Part shown: positions 51,895 to 60,594 of the stretch, in pieces
Layout of the letters: each line of letters opens with the position of its first letter
How positions within the stretch are numbered: position 1 is the stretch's first letter
Source: DASPWW01 sp963841715
GTDB lineage: Bacteria > Actinomycetota > Thermoleophilia > Solirubrobacterales > 70-9
NCBI GenBank assembly: GCA_963841715.1
Contig: CAWJDP010000003.1
Coordinates: 62,001-126,000 of the forward strand
Length of the DNA: 64,000 bases
Direction of reading: 5' to 3'
The notes under the pieces: model-generated
Databases searched by the model: none
Told to the model about the DNA's origin: nothing
Seen by the model: only the letters and a program-made list of their open reading frames with translations
Program-made: the position numbers and the translations under genes

Positions 51895-52034
51895 GCGGCC
51901 GCCTGAGTCAGGGCCAGCTTACGGCACAGCCACGAGCCTCGGGTCGGCGCACAATGGGACGATGGAGAGGGAGATCCGCCCCGGCCGGCACCGCCGGCTG
52001 GGCGGTTGGGGGACGGACGAGGATCGGAGGAGAC

Positions 52035-52409
52035 ATGGAGGAGCAGCAAGAGCCGCGGTTCGCGGCGGTGGCGACGATTGGTACCCGTTTTCGGACGATC
52101 GCCCAGTCCGGAATGGTGACGATCGCGGAGGGTCGCCTGACGCTGCGGAGGAAGAAGGCGGACGTGATCGCCGAAGGGCCCGTGAGCGCGGTTTGGGTCG
52201 AGCCCTCGCGCCTCAGCTTCGGCATCGGGACCGTGGTCTGGGTCGGCGACAAGCGCTACGCGATCCTGCCGAAGTCTTTCAACCCGGGGAGCGCCGCGGG
52301 CGCGGTGGCCAAGCTCGCTCGCGACAAGGGAAGGGGCGACGATCTGAGGGAGCTGTTCATGGAGGCGGCGCAGGCCGAGGGCAGGCACCGCGGGCGACCA
52401 CCGGAGTGA
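52035..52409 (+). CDS. Small basic protein, function unknown
   Basis: From ATG 52035 behind GGAGGAGAC the 124-residue product begins MEEQQEPRFAAVATIGTRFR. It has a PH-like or beta-barrel run of strands (GTVVWVGDKRYAILPKSFNP, AVWVEPSRLSFGI) and a C-terminal helix with charged ends (LRELFMEAAQAEGRHRGRP). There is no signal peptide. The strand pattern resembles the small PH-like bYD-type domains used in actinobacterial regulators. Family not recognised. It starts 278 bases after the divergent methyltransferase and is followed 51 bases later by the DsbA-like gene. Confidence 0.6.
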   Translation: MEEQQEPRFAAVATIGTRFRTIAQSGMVTIAEGRLTLRRKKADVIAEGPVSAVWVEPSRLSFGIGTVVWVGDKRYAILPKSFNPGSAAGAVAKLARDKGRGDDLRELFMEAAQAEGRHRGRPPE

Positions 52410-52460
52410 GCGACGGACCCTCCTGAGCGCGGTCTTCTTTACGGCAGAATCTCGATCCCG

Positions 52461-53000
52461 ATGAGCGCGAAGTCGAGCACCCGGCTGGCCGCGATCGGCG
52501 ACGGCGACCATGCCATCGGCGCCGAGTCGCCCGAGCTCACCGTGGTCGAATACGGCGACTTCGGCTGTCCGTTCTGCTTCCAGGCAAAGCAGCCCGTGAT
52601 CTCGCTTCTCGACCGCTTCGACGGCCTTCGTCTCGTGTGGCGGCATCTCCCCGATGCCGAGCTCCACCCGGGGGCCGATCTCGCCGCGGAGCTGTCCGAG
52701 CTCTCCGCCACGCACGGAAAGTTCTGGGAGGCGCACGCGCGACTGCTGGCCGGGCGAGAGGCGTTCTCGCGCGAGGATCTGCTCTCGGTCGCGAGCCGAC
52801 TCGAGCTTGACGCGGACGAGGCCGCCGCCGCCCTCGACGAGCGCAGGTTTCGGGACCGGGTCCGCGCGGACAGCGACGGCGGACGCCACGCCGGCGCCCA
52901 CGGGACACCGACGTTCTTCCTCGACGGCGAGCGTCTCGACGGCCCATGGCGCCGGTTGGCGGAGATCGTCCCCGCAAGACTTCAGCGACCCAGCGCGTGA
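52461..53000 (+). CDS. DsbA-like thioredoxin-fold protein, cytoplasmic form
   Basis: A 179-residue protein starting at ATG 52461 with no signal peptide. The active site is CPFC (36-39) in VVEYGDFGCPFCFQAKQPVI. The inserted helical domain contains AAELSELSATHGKFWEAHARL, and the cis-Pro loop is HGTPTFFLDG. The family moves disulfides or acts as 2-hydroxychromene-2-carboxylate isomerase/FrnE-like enzymes. Its TGA overlaps the GTG of the fusion gene (GTGA). Translation coupling to a cNMP-binding flavoenzyme hints at a shared redox function. Confidence 0.85.
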   Translation: MSAKSSTRLAAIGDGDHAIGAESPELTVVEYGDFGCPFCFQAKQPVISLLDRFDGLRLVWRHLPDAELHPGADLAAELSELSATHGKFWEAHARLLAGREAFSREDLLSVASRLELDADEAAAALDERRFRDRVRADSDGGRHAGAHGTPTFFLDGERLDGPWRRLAEIVPARLQRPSA

Positions 53001-54702
53001 CGGAGCGAGCACAGTCGATCGGGGCGGGCGTGCCGGAGACCGCCGATCGCGACGGGGCGTTCCCGCGACTCGACGAAGAGCAGCGGGCGCGCCTGCGATC
53101 GCTGGGCCGGGTTCGCGAGGTCGAGTCCGGCGACGTGCTGTTCCGAGCGGGCGCAGAGACCAGCGACTTCTTCGTCATCGAGTCCGGGGCCGTCGCGATC
53201 GTCCAGGGCCTCGGGGAGGAGAACCGGGTCATCGCCGTTCACGGGGCCGGCCGGTTCGCCGGCGAGCTGAGCCTCCTGATCGGCCAGCGTCTGTACCTGT
53301 CCGGCGTCGTCCGCGATGCGGGCGAGGTGATCCAGGTCCCGCTCGAGACGCTGCGCGAGATCATCGACGAGGACAAGACGCTCAGCGATCTGATTCTCGG
53401 CGCGTTCATGGCACGCCGCTCGATCCTGATCGACGTCGGGACCGGGCTGAAGCTGATCGGCTCACGATTCTCGCCCGATTCCCGCCGCCTCCGCGAGCTT
53501 CTCGCACGCAACAGAATGCCGTATCAGTGGGTCGATCTCGATCGCGACGAGGAGGCGGACGCCCTGCTCACGAGCCTCGCGATCGAGCCGACGGAGACCC
53601 CCGTCGCAATCGCCAGTGACGGCGAGGTCCTGCGCAACCCGACCAATGCCGAGCTGGGCCGCGCGATCGGGCTCGGGTCCGCCGGGTCCCCGCCCTCGCT
53701 ATGCGACGTCGTCGTCGTCGGTGCCGGGCCGGCAGGGCTGGCCGCCGCCCTCTACGCGGCATCCGAGGGCCTCGACGTCCAGGGAGTCGACGCCGTCGCC
53801 TCGGGGGGCCAGGCCGGGACCTCGTCGCGGATCGAGAACTACCTCGGGTTTCCGGCCGGAGTCTCCGGGAGCGAGCTGACACAGCGCGCGACCGTCCAGG
53901 CCGGGAAGTTCGGCGCGCGGTTGAACGTGCCCGCGGCGGCGGCGGCGCTGCGGAGCGAGCCAGGCAGGCACGAGATCGAGCTGTCCAGCGGCGAGACGGC
54001 GACCGGCCGCACCGTGATCGTCGCGACGGGAGCCCAGTACCGGCGGCTCGACGTGGAGCGCCTCGACGAGTTCGAGGGCGGGGGCGTCTACTACGCGGCG
54101 ACGCAAGCCGAAGCTCAGGTCTGTGCGGGCGACCCGGTGTTGATCGTCGGCGGCGGAAACTCTGCCGGTCAGGCCGCGATGTTCCTTTCTCGTCACGTCG
54201 CCGAGTGTCGGCTGATGATCCGCAGCCGGGATCTCGCCAAGTCGATGTCCCGCTACCTGGTCGACCAGGTCGAGCGAAACGACTCGATCGAGATCGTCAA
54301 GCACGCGCAGGTGGTCGAGCTCGCCGGCGAGGGAGAGCTCGAGGGTGTGACGATCGAAGACACACGCTCGGCTCCGGCCCGCGCGCTCCAGAGCTACCGG
54401 CCCGCGCGCTCTTCGTCTTCATCGGTGCCTCGCCGAATACCGAGTGGCTCGAAGGCCAACTTGCCACTGACCGCGCCGGATTCCTGCTGACCGGCCACGA
54501 CGTTCACGGCGACGATCTGACCGAGTACGACAGCGAGCGCCCGCTCTTCCTCGAGACCAGTCGGCCGGGAATCTTCGCCGTCGGCGACGTCCATTCCGGG
54601 TCGATCAAGCGAGTCGCGTCGGCCGTCGGGGAGGGCTCGATGGCGGTCCGACTGATTCACCAGCGACTTGCCTCTCCGGTGGCCGCGTCCGCGGGCGGTT
54701 GA
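52997..54702 (+). pseudogene. cNMP-binding / Grx-like / thioredoxin-reductase-like fusion, one frameshift near 54400
   Basis: From GTG 52997 (VTERAQSIGAGVPETADRDG) a cyclic-nucleotide-binding domain covers about 25-145 (RVREVESGDVLFRAGAETSD, FAGELSLLIGQRLYLSG). A Grx/Trx-like segment follows (RRLRELLARNRMPYQWVDLD, about 160-230), then an FAD/NADPH domain with VVVVGAGPAGLAAALYAASE, GGQAGTSSRIENYLGFPAGV, VLIVGGGNSAGQAAMFLSRH. The redox CxxC of thioredoxin reductase is replaced by YYAATQAEAQVCAGD, which is also the pattern in other CNB-type relatives. Near 54400 the frame breaks and the last 97 residues (ALFVFIGASPNTEWLEGQLA to VASAAVG-like end) continue in another frame to TGA 54700-54702. Electron flow from NADPH without a thiol pair is unresolved. 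Confidence 0.78.
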
Positions 54703-54941
54703 GGCCAGACGGCGGTTCGCGGGCGGGCTCGGCGTCACTACGGGTGCGAGATCAGTAGCTGGTACGGAAGCGCTCCGGGCGGGCACCGCATAGCTTCGTT
54801 GCCGGGAACGGCAGAAGGACGCGATGAAGACGCGCGAGATGGCACTGCAACACGGGTGGACGCGCCGCGCTCGCGGAGGGCACGCCGACGGACATCGGCT
54901 TCCGGAACGTCGGCGGCGGCGTTAGCCACGCGTCTGCAGCC

Positions 54942-55844
54942 ATGACGCTCGCCGCGACCACGGTCGGGATCGCCCTGATCGCGATCGCGCTGCGAGACGT
55001 CTTCGACACGCTCTTCCATCCGCACGGCCGCGGCGTGATCAGCGAGCGACTCACCCGCTTCATCTGGCGCCTGTCCCACGCCGCCGTAGCCGATCGAACT
55101 CACCTGCTCTCGCTCGCGGGACCGATCGCCTTCCTGCTCGTCGTGCTCAGCTGGGTCACGCTTGTCGTCGTCGGTGCCGCGCTCGTGATCGCGCCCCACA
55201 TGCCGGAGGGGTTCGCGTACGCGAACGGGCTCCGCGAGGCCCGCGGCGGCGACCTCGCGGACTCAATCTATCTCTCCCTGGTCAACCTCACGAGCCTCGG
55301 GTACGGGGACATCGTCCCTAGGAGCGCGGCGCTGCGCATGCTCGGCCCGGTGGAGACGATGATCGGGCTCGGCATCCTGACCGCGAGCATCTCGTGGATC
55401 CTTTCGATCTACCGCGTGCTCGGGGACTACCGCTCTCTGGGGCGCGAGATCGACCTCCTCGCTGATGCCCAGCGATCGACCGGCGAGTCGCTCGCCGAGG
55501 TCGAGCCCGGCAGCGCCGCCCAGACGCTCGAGGCCCTGACCGCGAAGCTCGTCTCGGTGAGGCGGGATCTCGTGCACTTCCCGATCGCCTACTACTTCCA
55601 TAGCCGCGATCCGCGCTACGAGCTCGCAAACGCGGTCCCCTATCTGATCGCCCTGCACGAGCGCGTGCGGGACAGCACGTCCCCCGCAGTTCGCCTTCAC
55701 GCCGCACGGCTGAGCGAAGCTGTCGGCGATCTGCTCGCCACGGTCGACGACGAGTTCCTCCACGGCACGCGTCCTCCGGCGCTCGAGATCGTCGCGCGCT
55801 GGCAGCGGGATCATCGCTGGCGCGTGCCCGAGTCGGTCGAGTAG
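54942..55844 (+). CDS. Two-helix potassium-channel-like membrane protein
   Basis: From ATG 54942 the 300-residue protein has three hydrophobic segments: TLAATTVGIALIAIALRDVF, SLAGPIAFLLVVLSWVTLVV and GPVETMIGLGILTASISWIL. Between the second and third sits a pore loop with SLVNLTSLGYGDIVP, the selectivity-filter motif TSLGYGD (117-123) of K+ channels. The cytosolic C-terminus (about 160 residues, helical, with YRSLGREIDLLADAQRSTGE) has no obvious nucleotide-binding domain. It probably conducts K+ in response to an unknown signal. The 240 bases before it hold no clear gene. Confidence 0.87.
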   Translation: MTLAATTVGIALIAIALRDVFDTLFHPHGRGVISERLTRFIWRLSHAAVADRTHLLSLAGPIAFLLVVLSWVTLVVVGAALVIAPHMPEGFAYANGLREARGGDLADSIYLSLVNLTSLGYGDIVPRSAALRMLGPVETMIGLGILTASISWILSIYRVLGDYRSLGREIDLLADAQRSTGESLAEVEPGSAAQTLEALTAKLVSVRRDLVHFPIAYYFHSRDPRYELANAVPYLIALHERVRDSTSPAVRLHAARLSEAVGDLLATVDDEFLHGTRPPALEIVARWQRDHRWRVPESVE

Positions 55845-56059
55845 CTCTGACCGCAATCAGGACACCCGGCCCCGCGCCCGAGCAGGCAGCCGCCCGCGCC
55901 GCTCAGGTTCTCCACCACCCAGCTCATCGAGCGGTCATCGAGATAGCGCGCATGCCAGCCGCCGTGTGCGAAGCCTCCCGTCATGTCCTCGTCGGCGTAG
56001 CCCGGCACCTGCACGACGCCGTCCAGAGTCATGAATTCGTTCGCGATCAGCTTTCGCAT
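55811..56059 (-). pseudogene. Truncated RibD_C (dihydrofolate-reductase-like) gene, 5' part only
   Basis: From ATG 56059, after a strong GGAAGGAGA, the frame reads RKLIANEFMTLDGVVQVPGY, DEDMTGGFAHGGWHARYLDD and VVENLSGAGGCLLGRGAGCP. That is the first third of the RibD_C/dihydrofolate-reductase-like family, where about 190 residues are usual. After LLGR the similarity stops and the frame runs into the end of the channel gene. Start signals are intact, so the break is a deletion or rearrangement joining this gene to the K+-channel gene. Confidence 0.65.
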
Positions 56060-56305
56060 CTCGGTCTCCTTCCGGTGGATCTCCGCCGTTCCGTGTTCGC
56101 CGGACCGGCGCGTTCACCGAGATGTCAGAGCCGCGCGCCCGTTCTCGACAACCTCACCTGCGCTGATCCCGTTCGAGCATGAAGCCCGCTTGTACTCGTG
56201 CGGCCACCGGGGGCATCGTCTTGGCGATACTGCCTGGGCGATGTCGCCGGAGGACGTTGGAGCCGTAGAACCGGTTCCACGCTCATATTCGAAAGGGGAG
56301 CGGTG

Positions 56306-56707
56306 ATGACCATCGATCGAGAGCGTGCGGCGGCGTTCGTTGAGCGCTACGGACGCAGCTGGGAGAGTTGGGATGTCTCGGGATTCGTCGATCTGTTCAG
56401 CGACGAGGTCGTCTACGTGGCCCACCCGACGCAGGAAACGGTCGTCGGGAGGGAGGCTCTTGGGCGCTACCTGCGGAAGGAGGCGACCGAGCAAGGCGAT
56501 GTGAGCGTGCGCATGGGCGAGCCGGTGATCGACGGTGATCGCGTCGCCGCCGAGTTCTGGGTCACGGCGAGGAACCAAGGTGGGGCTGCAACGATCACCG
56601 GGTGCTTGATGGCTCGGCTCCAGTCGGACGGGCGATGTGCCAGCTTCCGCGAATACTGGTTTGACGAGCAGGGGCACGCCAGCGCATTCGAGGGGTGGGG
56701 CGAGTAA
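56306..56707 (+). CDS. SnoaL/NTF2-like protein
   Basis: A 133-residue protein starting at ATG 56306 after AAAGGGGAG. The cone-shaped NTF2 fold reads: helix RERAAAFVERYGRSWESWDV, then DVSGFVDLFSDEVVYVAHPT, EALGRYLRKEATEQGDVSV and the strands RVAAEFWVTARNQGGAATIT, ASFREYWFDEQG. The pocket has no classical SnoaL catalytic set that I can assign. These proteins are cyclases, isomerases or carriers of polar lipophilic compounds. It precedes a second such protein by only two bases and probably functions with it. Confidence 0.82.
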   Translation: MTIDRERAAAFVERYGRSWESWDVSGFVDLFSDEVVYVAHPTQETVVGREALGRYLRKEATEQGDVSVRMGEPVIDGDRVAAEFWVTARNQGGAATITGCLMARLQSDGRCASFREYWFDEQGHASAFEGWGE

Positions 56708-56709
56708 GC

Positions 56710-57108
56710 GTGTCGGAGGAGAACGTGAAGCTTGCACGCCGTTCGTTCGAAGCCTGGAACGAGTCCGGAGTCGAGGGCTCGAGGCGTGTGGGCTGGACCG
56801 ACGACGTCGAGTGGCATGACCCACCCGGGTTCCCAGACGGCGATGTGCATCGCGGAGCCGACGCGGTCTCCACAAGACTCGAGGAGCTGCGCAGCATCCT
56901 CCCCCACAGGCTCGAGGTGCTGGAGGCGTCCGCTGTCGGAGACGACGAGGTGCTGCTGATCTTTCAGTTCCATGGCGGCGGCGGCAGCAGCGGCGTTCCG
57001 GTCGAGCGCCCGATGGGATTGCTGATGCGGATCGTGAACGGCAAGGTGAGCCGGTGGCGCCCCTTCATGAGCCACGAGGAAGCACGCGAAGCCGCCGGGC
57101 AGGAATAG
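56710..57108 (+). CDS. SnoaL/NTF2-like protein, second copy
   Basis: From GTG 56710 (VSEENVKLARRSFEAWNESG) 132 residues with the same fold as the previous product but low sequence similarity: a first helix, DDVEWHDPPGFPDGDVHRGA with possible His/Asp pocket residues, VGDDEVLLIFQFHGGGGSSG and the last strands VERPMGLLMRIVNGKVSRWR, PFMSHEEAREAAG. The pattern FEAWN...DVEWHDP is common in actinobacterial SnoaL-like orphans. It starts two bases after the preceding stop, so the pair is one transcript. Confidence 0.8.
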   Translation: MSEENVKLARRSFEAWNESGVEGSRRVGWTDDVEWHDPPGFPDGDVHRGADAVSTRLEELRSILPHRLEVLEASAVGDDEVLLIFQFHGGGGSSGVPVERPMGLLMRIVNGKVSRWRPFMSHEEAREAAGQE

Positions 57109-57155
57109 CGGCTCGATATCGCTTTGGACAGGGCGAAGAAGCGGGACTGACTCGC

Positions 57156-57893
57156 TCAGTGCTCCAGGCCCTTGCCACCGAGGGGGGCCAATTCAGTTGC
57201 GTCGGGTGATCCAGCGATCAGCGGACTGGCTCGTTCGATTAGAGCTCTGGTGGAGTCGCTCTCAAGAGACGCCGAGTGTTCGGCGGCGTTGGTCCAGAAC
57301 TCCGTCACCCAGACGACCTCCTCGGCGTCGGGGGAGCGGCTTACGAGGTACACGCGGCAGGCATCGGTGTCGGCTAGCGTGTCGGCAGCCTTGAGGAGCA
57401 ATTTGGCGAGTTCATCGCCCTTTCCCGGCTGCGCCTGGAAACGCACGTGGATCCCAAACGCCGGCTTGCCTGACCGAGCGGGGTTGACGCGGAAGATCGG
57501 GTGGTCGGCGGGATCGGGCAGGGCGCGCAGGACGGCGGCGACCGTCGGGAACTTGCTGTAGCGAGCGGCGTAAACCTCAAGCAGGGGCTGGCGCTCGCCG
57601 ACCGGCACCTCGCTAACGGTGATCTCCTCCTTCTTTCCCTTCTGGCGCAGACGAGCGCGGCCTGAAGCCCGCAGGTTGAGGACCCAGTCGCTCACGCCGC
57701 GATAGGAAACGAGGTAGCGCTCGCCTTGGTAGTCCAGAACGGCGACCGGGGTTGTCTGCCAGCGTCCGCTGCGGCGGCCGAGCACCGAGAGCTTCGAGAG
57801 GATTGCGCGACCGAACAGCGGCGCCAGACGGTTGCCGACGTGCCGCTGCATCCAGGGAGGCTGCAGGTAGCGTCCCTCTCGTTCAGTCGGCAT
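57156..57893 (-). CDS. F420/FMN-dependent (DDN-like) oxidoreductase fused to an ABM domain
   Basis: From ATG 57893 (MPTEREGRYLQPPWMQRHVG) the first 130 residues form a split-barrel flavin fold of the deazaflavin-dependent nitroreductase/DUF385 group: LGRRSGRWQTTPVAVLDYQG, YLVSYRGVSDWVLNLRASGR, ARLRQKGKKEEITVSEVPVG. From about 150 a second domain starts at FGIHVRFQAQPGKGDELAKL and runs through AEEVVWVTEFWTNAAEHSAS, an antibiotic-biosynthesis-monooxygenase (ABM) fold. The two are normally separate proteins. Together they may reduce and then oxygenate or isomerise a quinone-like compound. The start overlaps the SHOCT gene end by 11 bases. Confidence 0.82.
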   Translation of the reverse strand: MPTEREGRYLQPPWMQRHVGNRLAPLFGRAILSKLSVLGRRSGRWQTTPVAVLDYQGERYLVSYRGVSDWVLNLRASGRARLRQKGKKEEITVSEVPVGERQPLLEVYAARYSKFPTVAAVLRALPDPADHPIFRVNPARSGKPAFGIHVRFQAQPGKGDELAKLLLKAADTLADTDACRVYLVSRSPDAEEVVWVTEFWTNAAEHSASLESDSTRALIERASPLIAGSPDATELAPLGGKGLEH

Positions 57894-58197
57894 CGGTCTT
57901 CCCCTCATCCGATGCTGGCTCGTCCTTCAGGATCTCCCGACGGTTGCGGTACTCCTGAGCCGTGATCTCGCCTTCGGCGAAGCGTCTATCGAGGACATCG
58001 ACGGCGCTCATCCGGCCTCCGCGACCCGGCCCATAACCCCACGGCCCCCAGCCCCGACGACGGAAGACGACAAAGCGAATGAAGACGAAGAAGGTCGCGA
58101 TTACGAGGAACCAGCCCAGCGGTGCCAAGATCCACCAACCCGACCCCTGGCAGGTTGCCGGCGACCAAAGCGCGACAAGGGCGTTTAGATCAACCAT
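57883..58197 (-). CDS. SHOCT domain membrane protein
   Basis: From ATG 58197 (MVDLNALVALWSPATCQGSG) behind AAAGGAGA, 104 residues. One hydrophobic helix (WWILAPLGWFLVIATFFVFIRFVVF) is followed by a Gly/Arg loop and a C-terminal SHOCT motif (SAVDVLDRRFAEGEITAQEYRNRREIL), the short helical pair found at the end of many bacterial proteins. The topology suggests a single-pass membrane protein with the SHOCT part in the cytoplasm. The role is unknown; it is translated together with the flavin/ABM protein. Confidence 0.85.
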   Translation of the reverse strand: MVDLNALVALWSPATCQGSGWWILAPLGWFLVIATFFVFIRFVVFRRRGWGPWGYGPGRGGRMSAVDVLDRRFAEGEITAQEYRNRREILKDEPASDEGKTDAD

Positions 58198-58358
58198 CGC
58201 CTCTCCTTTCGTCGTTGGAGAGTCGACGTCATGCCGGGCTGGGAGGTGTGACAGCCCGGGTCGGGAAGGAGACCCCACGGGTTCCAGTTGCGCGGATGTG
58301 GGCAGGGAGTCCCTGGGCGCTTGACCGTAGCGGGCAAACGCCTTGTCTCGCGCTTGGC

Positions 58359-59879
58359 TCATCGCGCCGACACCGCCTCGCCTCTCGCTTGCTTTCTTGC
58401 CGATGGGCGCGCCGCCTCCCTTTTCCTGGGGCTCGTTCTCAGTGGCACCTCTTCGAGCCGTGAGGTGAGAAGGAGGGCCAGGAGCGCGAGCGGGACGGCG
58501 ACGATGAAGACCAAGCGCACACCATCGATCACGTCGAGCTGGGCGGCGTGGCTGAGGGCGGTCGTGCTGGCCGCGCCGCCCGCTCCAGTGCGTGCGGCAA
58601 AGACCGCTCCGAGGGCGGCCGCGCCAGCAGCACCGCCGAGGGCGCGGAAGAAGTTCGTCGTCGCCATGGCGATGCCAAGCTCGCGCCGCTCGACTCCGTT
58701 TTGCACGGCAACGATCAGAACCTGGCCGACCATGCCGAAACCAAGACCGAAGACGGCGATGCCGATCCCGGTTGTCGTCCGCGAGGGATCGCCGGTAACG
58801 ATCGCCAGGCCAGCCAAGGCCGCACTCGTCAGAGCCAGGCCAATCAAGGGAAAGCGCTTGTAGCGACCGGTGCGCTCGATGCTGCGTCCAGCAATCGTGG
58901 TCGAGATGGTGATCCCAAGCATCATCGGCACCAGCAGGAGACCGGCCTCGGTCGGCGTCGCCCCGGTCGTCGTTTGCAGGAAGAGAGGGACGAAGACGTT
59001 GATCGCAAAGAGCGTCGCCGTCGTCAGGAACAGCGCAGCGCTGGAGATCGCCACCACCGGCAAGCGCAGCAGGTGCAAAGGCACGATCGGGTCCGCTGCG
59101 CGGCGCTCACGCGCGATAAGAGCACCGGCCAAGATCAGCGAGGCGCCGAAGAGACCGATGATCGCCGCCGAGTCCCAGGCATACCGATCGCCACCCCAGA
59201 AGCAGGCCAGCATCAGCGAGGTCGTGGCCGCGGCCAAGAGCAGGGCGCCGCTGACGTCAAGGGGATATGCGGGGGGATCGATCGCGGCCTTGGGGAAGCG
59301 CAGCCTCAGTCCGGCCAAAGCCAGCAGGCCGACCGGGAGGTTGACGTAGAAGACCCAACGCCAGCTGGCGTGCTCAGTCAGGAGGCCGCCGACCAGTGGG
59401 CCGATCACCGTCGCCACGGCGAAGGTCGCGACGATGTAGCCCTGGTAGCGACCGCGCTCACGCGGGGAGACCAGATCCCCGACGGCGGCCATCGCCAGGG
59501 TCATCAGACCTCCGGCGGCAGCACCCTGAATGGCGCGCGAGATGACCAGGAAGGTGAGGCTCTGGGCCAGGCCGCAGAGAGCGGAGGTGGCGAGGAAGAG
59601 GCCCACGGCCACCTCAAGCTGGGCCTTGCGACCGTGACGATCGCCGAGCTTCCCCCAAAGCGGAGTTGTCGCCGCAGCCGCGACGACATAGGCCGTGACC
59701 AGCCAGGAGACGTCACTGATGCGGCCGAGGTCGGCGGCGATCGTCGGCAGAGCGGTCGAGAGGATGGTCTGGTCCAGCACCGCCGGCAGCATCGCCAGGA
59801 CGAGCGCTGCAAAGGGGATCGCGACGTCGATGTCAGCGTGATCCAAATAACTGGGCGGGCCTTGGACGTTCTCGGTCAT
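58359..59879 (-). CDS. MFS efflux transporter, DHA2 family
   Basis: A 506-residue, 14-helix transporter. Markers: LPAVLDQTILSTALPTIAAD (motif D1), LWGKLGDRHGRKAQLEVAVG (motif A), GPLVGGLLTEHASWRWVFYV (motif C). It belongs to the same family as the pump at 45891 but is clearly different in sequence; codons with A/T at the third position are more frequent here. Divergent from a TetR gene with an inverted repeat in the spacer. Expected role: drug/proton antiport. The C-terminal 45 residues are Arg/Lys-rich and hydrophilic. Confidence 0.92.
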   Translation of the reverse strand: MTENVQGPPSYLDHADIDVAIPFAALVLAMLPAVLDQTILSTALPTIAADLGRISDVSWLVTAYVVAAAATTPLWGKLGDRHGRKAQLEVAVGLFLATSALCGLAQSLTFLVISRAIQGAAAGGLMTLAMAAVGDLVSPRERGRYQGYIVATFAVATVIGPLVGGLLTEHASWRWVFYVNLPVGLLALAGLRLRFPKAAIDPPAYPLDVSGALLLAAATTSLMLACFWGGDRYAWDSAAIIGLFGASLILAGALIARERRAADPIVPLHLLRLPVVAISSAALFLTTATLFAINVFVPLFLQTTTGATPTEAGLLLVPMMLGITISTTIAGRSIERTGRYKRFPLIGLALTSAALAGLAIVTGDPSRTTTGIGIAVFGLGFGMVGQVLIVAVQNGVERRELGIAMATTNFFRALGGAAGAAALGAVFAARTGAGGAASTTALSHAAQLDVIDGVRLVFIVAVPLALLALLLTSRLEEVPLRTSPRKREAARPSARKQARGEAVSAR

Positions 59880-59901
59880 AGTTCTTGATGTACGCAGTAA
59901 C

Positions 59902-59933
59902 CTAGGGTTGCAGGAAACTTAGAGTCACCCTAG
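59902..59933. promoter_or_regulatory. Inverted repeat, putative TetR operator for the second pump
   Basis: CTAGGGT (59902-59908) and ACCCTAG (59927-59933) form a 7-bp inverted repeat with an 18-bp spacing in the 69-bp spacer between the pump and TetR starts. Confidence 0.5.
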
Positions 59934-59948
59934 CAAAGGTCACGACCA

Positions 59949-60594
59949 TTGGCACAGCAATTAGGGCTCCGTGAGCGCAAGAAGGAGCAGACCAGGCAGC
60001 TGATCGCCGAGACGGCCAGGAAGCTGTTCGCGCGAGCGTGGATTTGCCTCGGTCACGGTGGCCGAAGTCGCCGAGGTGGCCGATGTCTCCGAGGCCACGG
60101 TCTTCAACTACTTCCCGACCAAGGAGGACCTCCTCTTCAGCGGCCTTGAGGCCTTTGAGGAAGAACTCCTATCGGCGATTCGCGAGCGCGAGGCGGGCGA
60201 GTCGGTCTTCACCGCGTTCGGTCGCTTCGTCTTGATCCCGCGAGGATTGCTGGCCACCCCCGGACAGGCAGCCACCGAGAGGCTCGCTGCAATCACCAGG
60301 GTGATCGAGGAGAGCCCCGCGTTACTGGCCCGCGAGCGGGCGATCTTCGCCGGATATACCGACTCGCTCGCCGGTCTGATCGCCGAGGAGGTAGGGGCAA
60401 AGATTGAAGATCTCGAGCCCTGGGTCGCCGCCAATGCCCTGATGGGCGTCCACAGGGCCGCGGTCGGCTACGCCCGCAGGCAGATCCTCGGCGGTGTGCG
60501 CAACCCGACGCTTTCCCGCCGGGTCAGGACCCAAATCCGCCGCTCGCTCGGGCTGCTTGAACGCGGCTTTGGCGATTACGCGATCAAGAGCTAG
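59949..60594 (+). pseudogene. TetR family regulator, frameshift near 60030
   Basis: From TTG 59949 (LAQQLGLRERKKEQTRQLIA) the first helices run to ETARKLFAR. A base is then missing or extra near 60030, and coding continues in the +1 frame as VAEVAEVADVSEATVFNYFP, the TetR recognition helix, and a full ligand domain (LEAFEEELLSAIREREAGES, WVAANALMGVHRAAVGYARR) to TAG 60592-60594. Repaired, it is about 214 residues. It is divergent from the DHA2 pump gene and would repress it. The recognition helix and C-terminal domain look functional, so the break is probably an indel in the read. Confidence 0.75.

Noticed and set aside
54703..54941. Small gene between the fusion gene and the channel gene (frame reading LAEGTPTDIGFRNVGGGVSH)
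   Set aside because: Open upstream of the channel start, but with no start codon context and no full domain; could be an N-terminal extension or noise.
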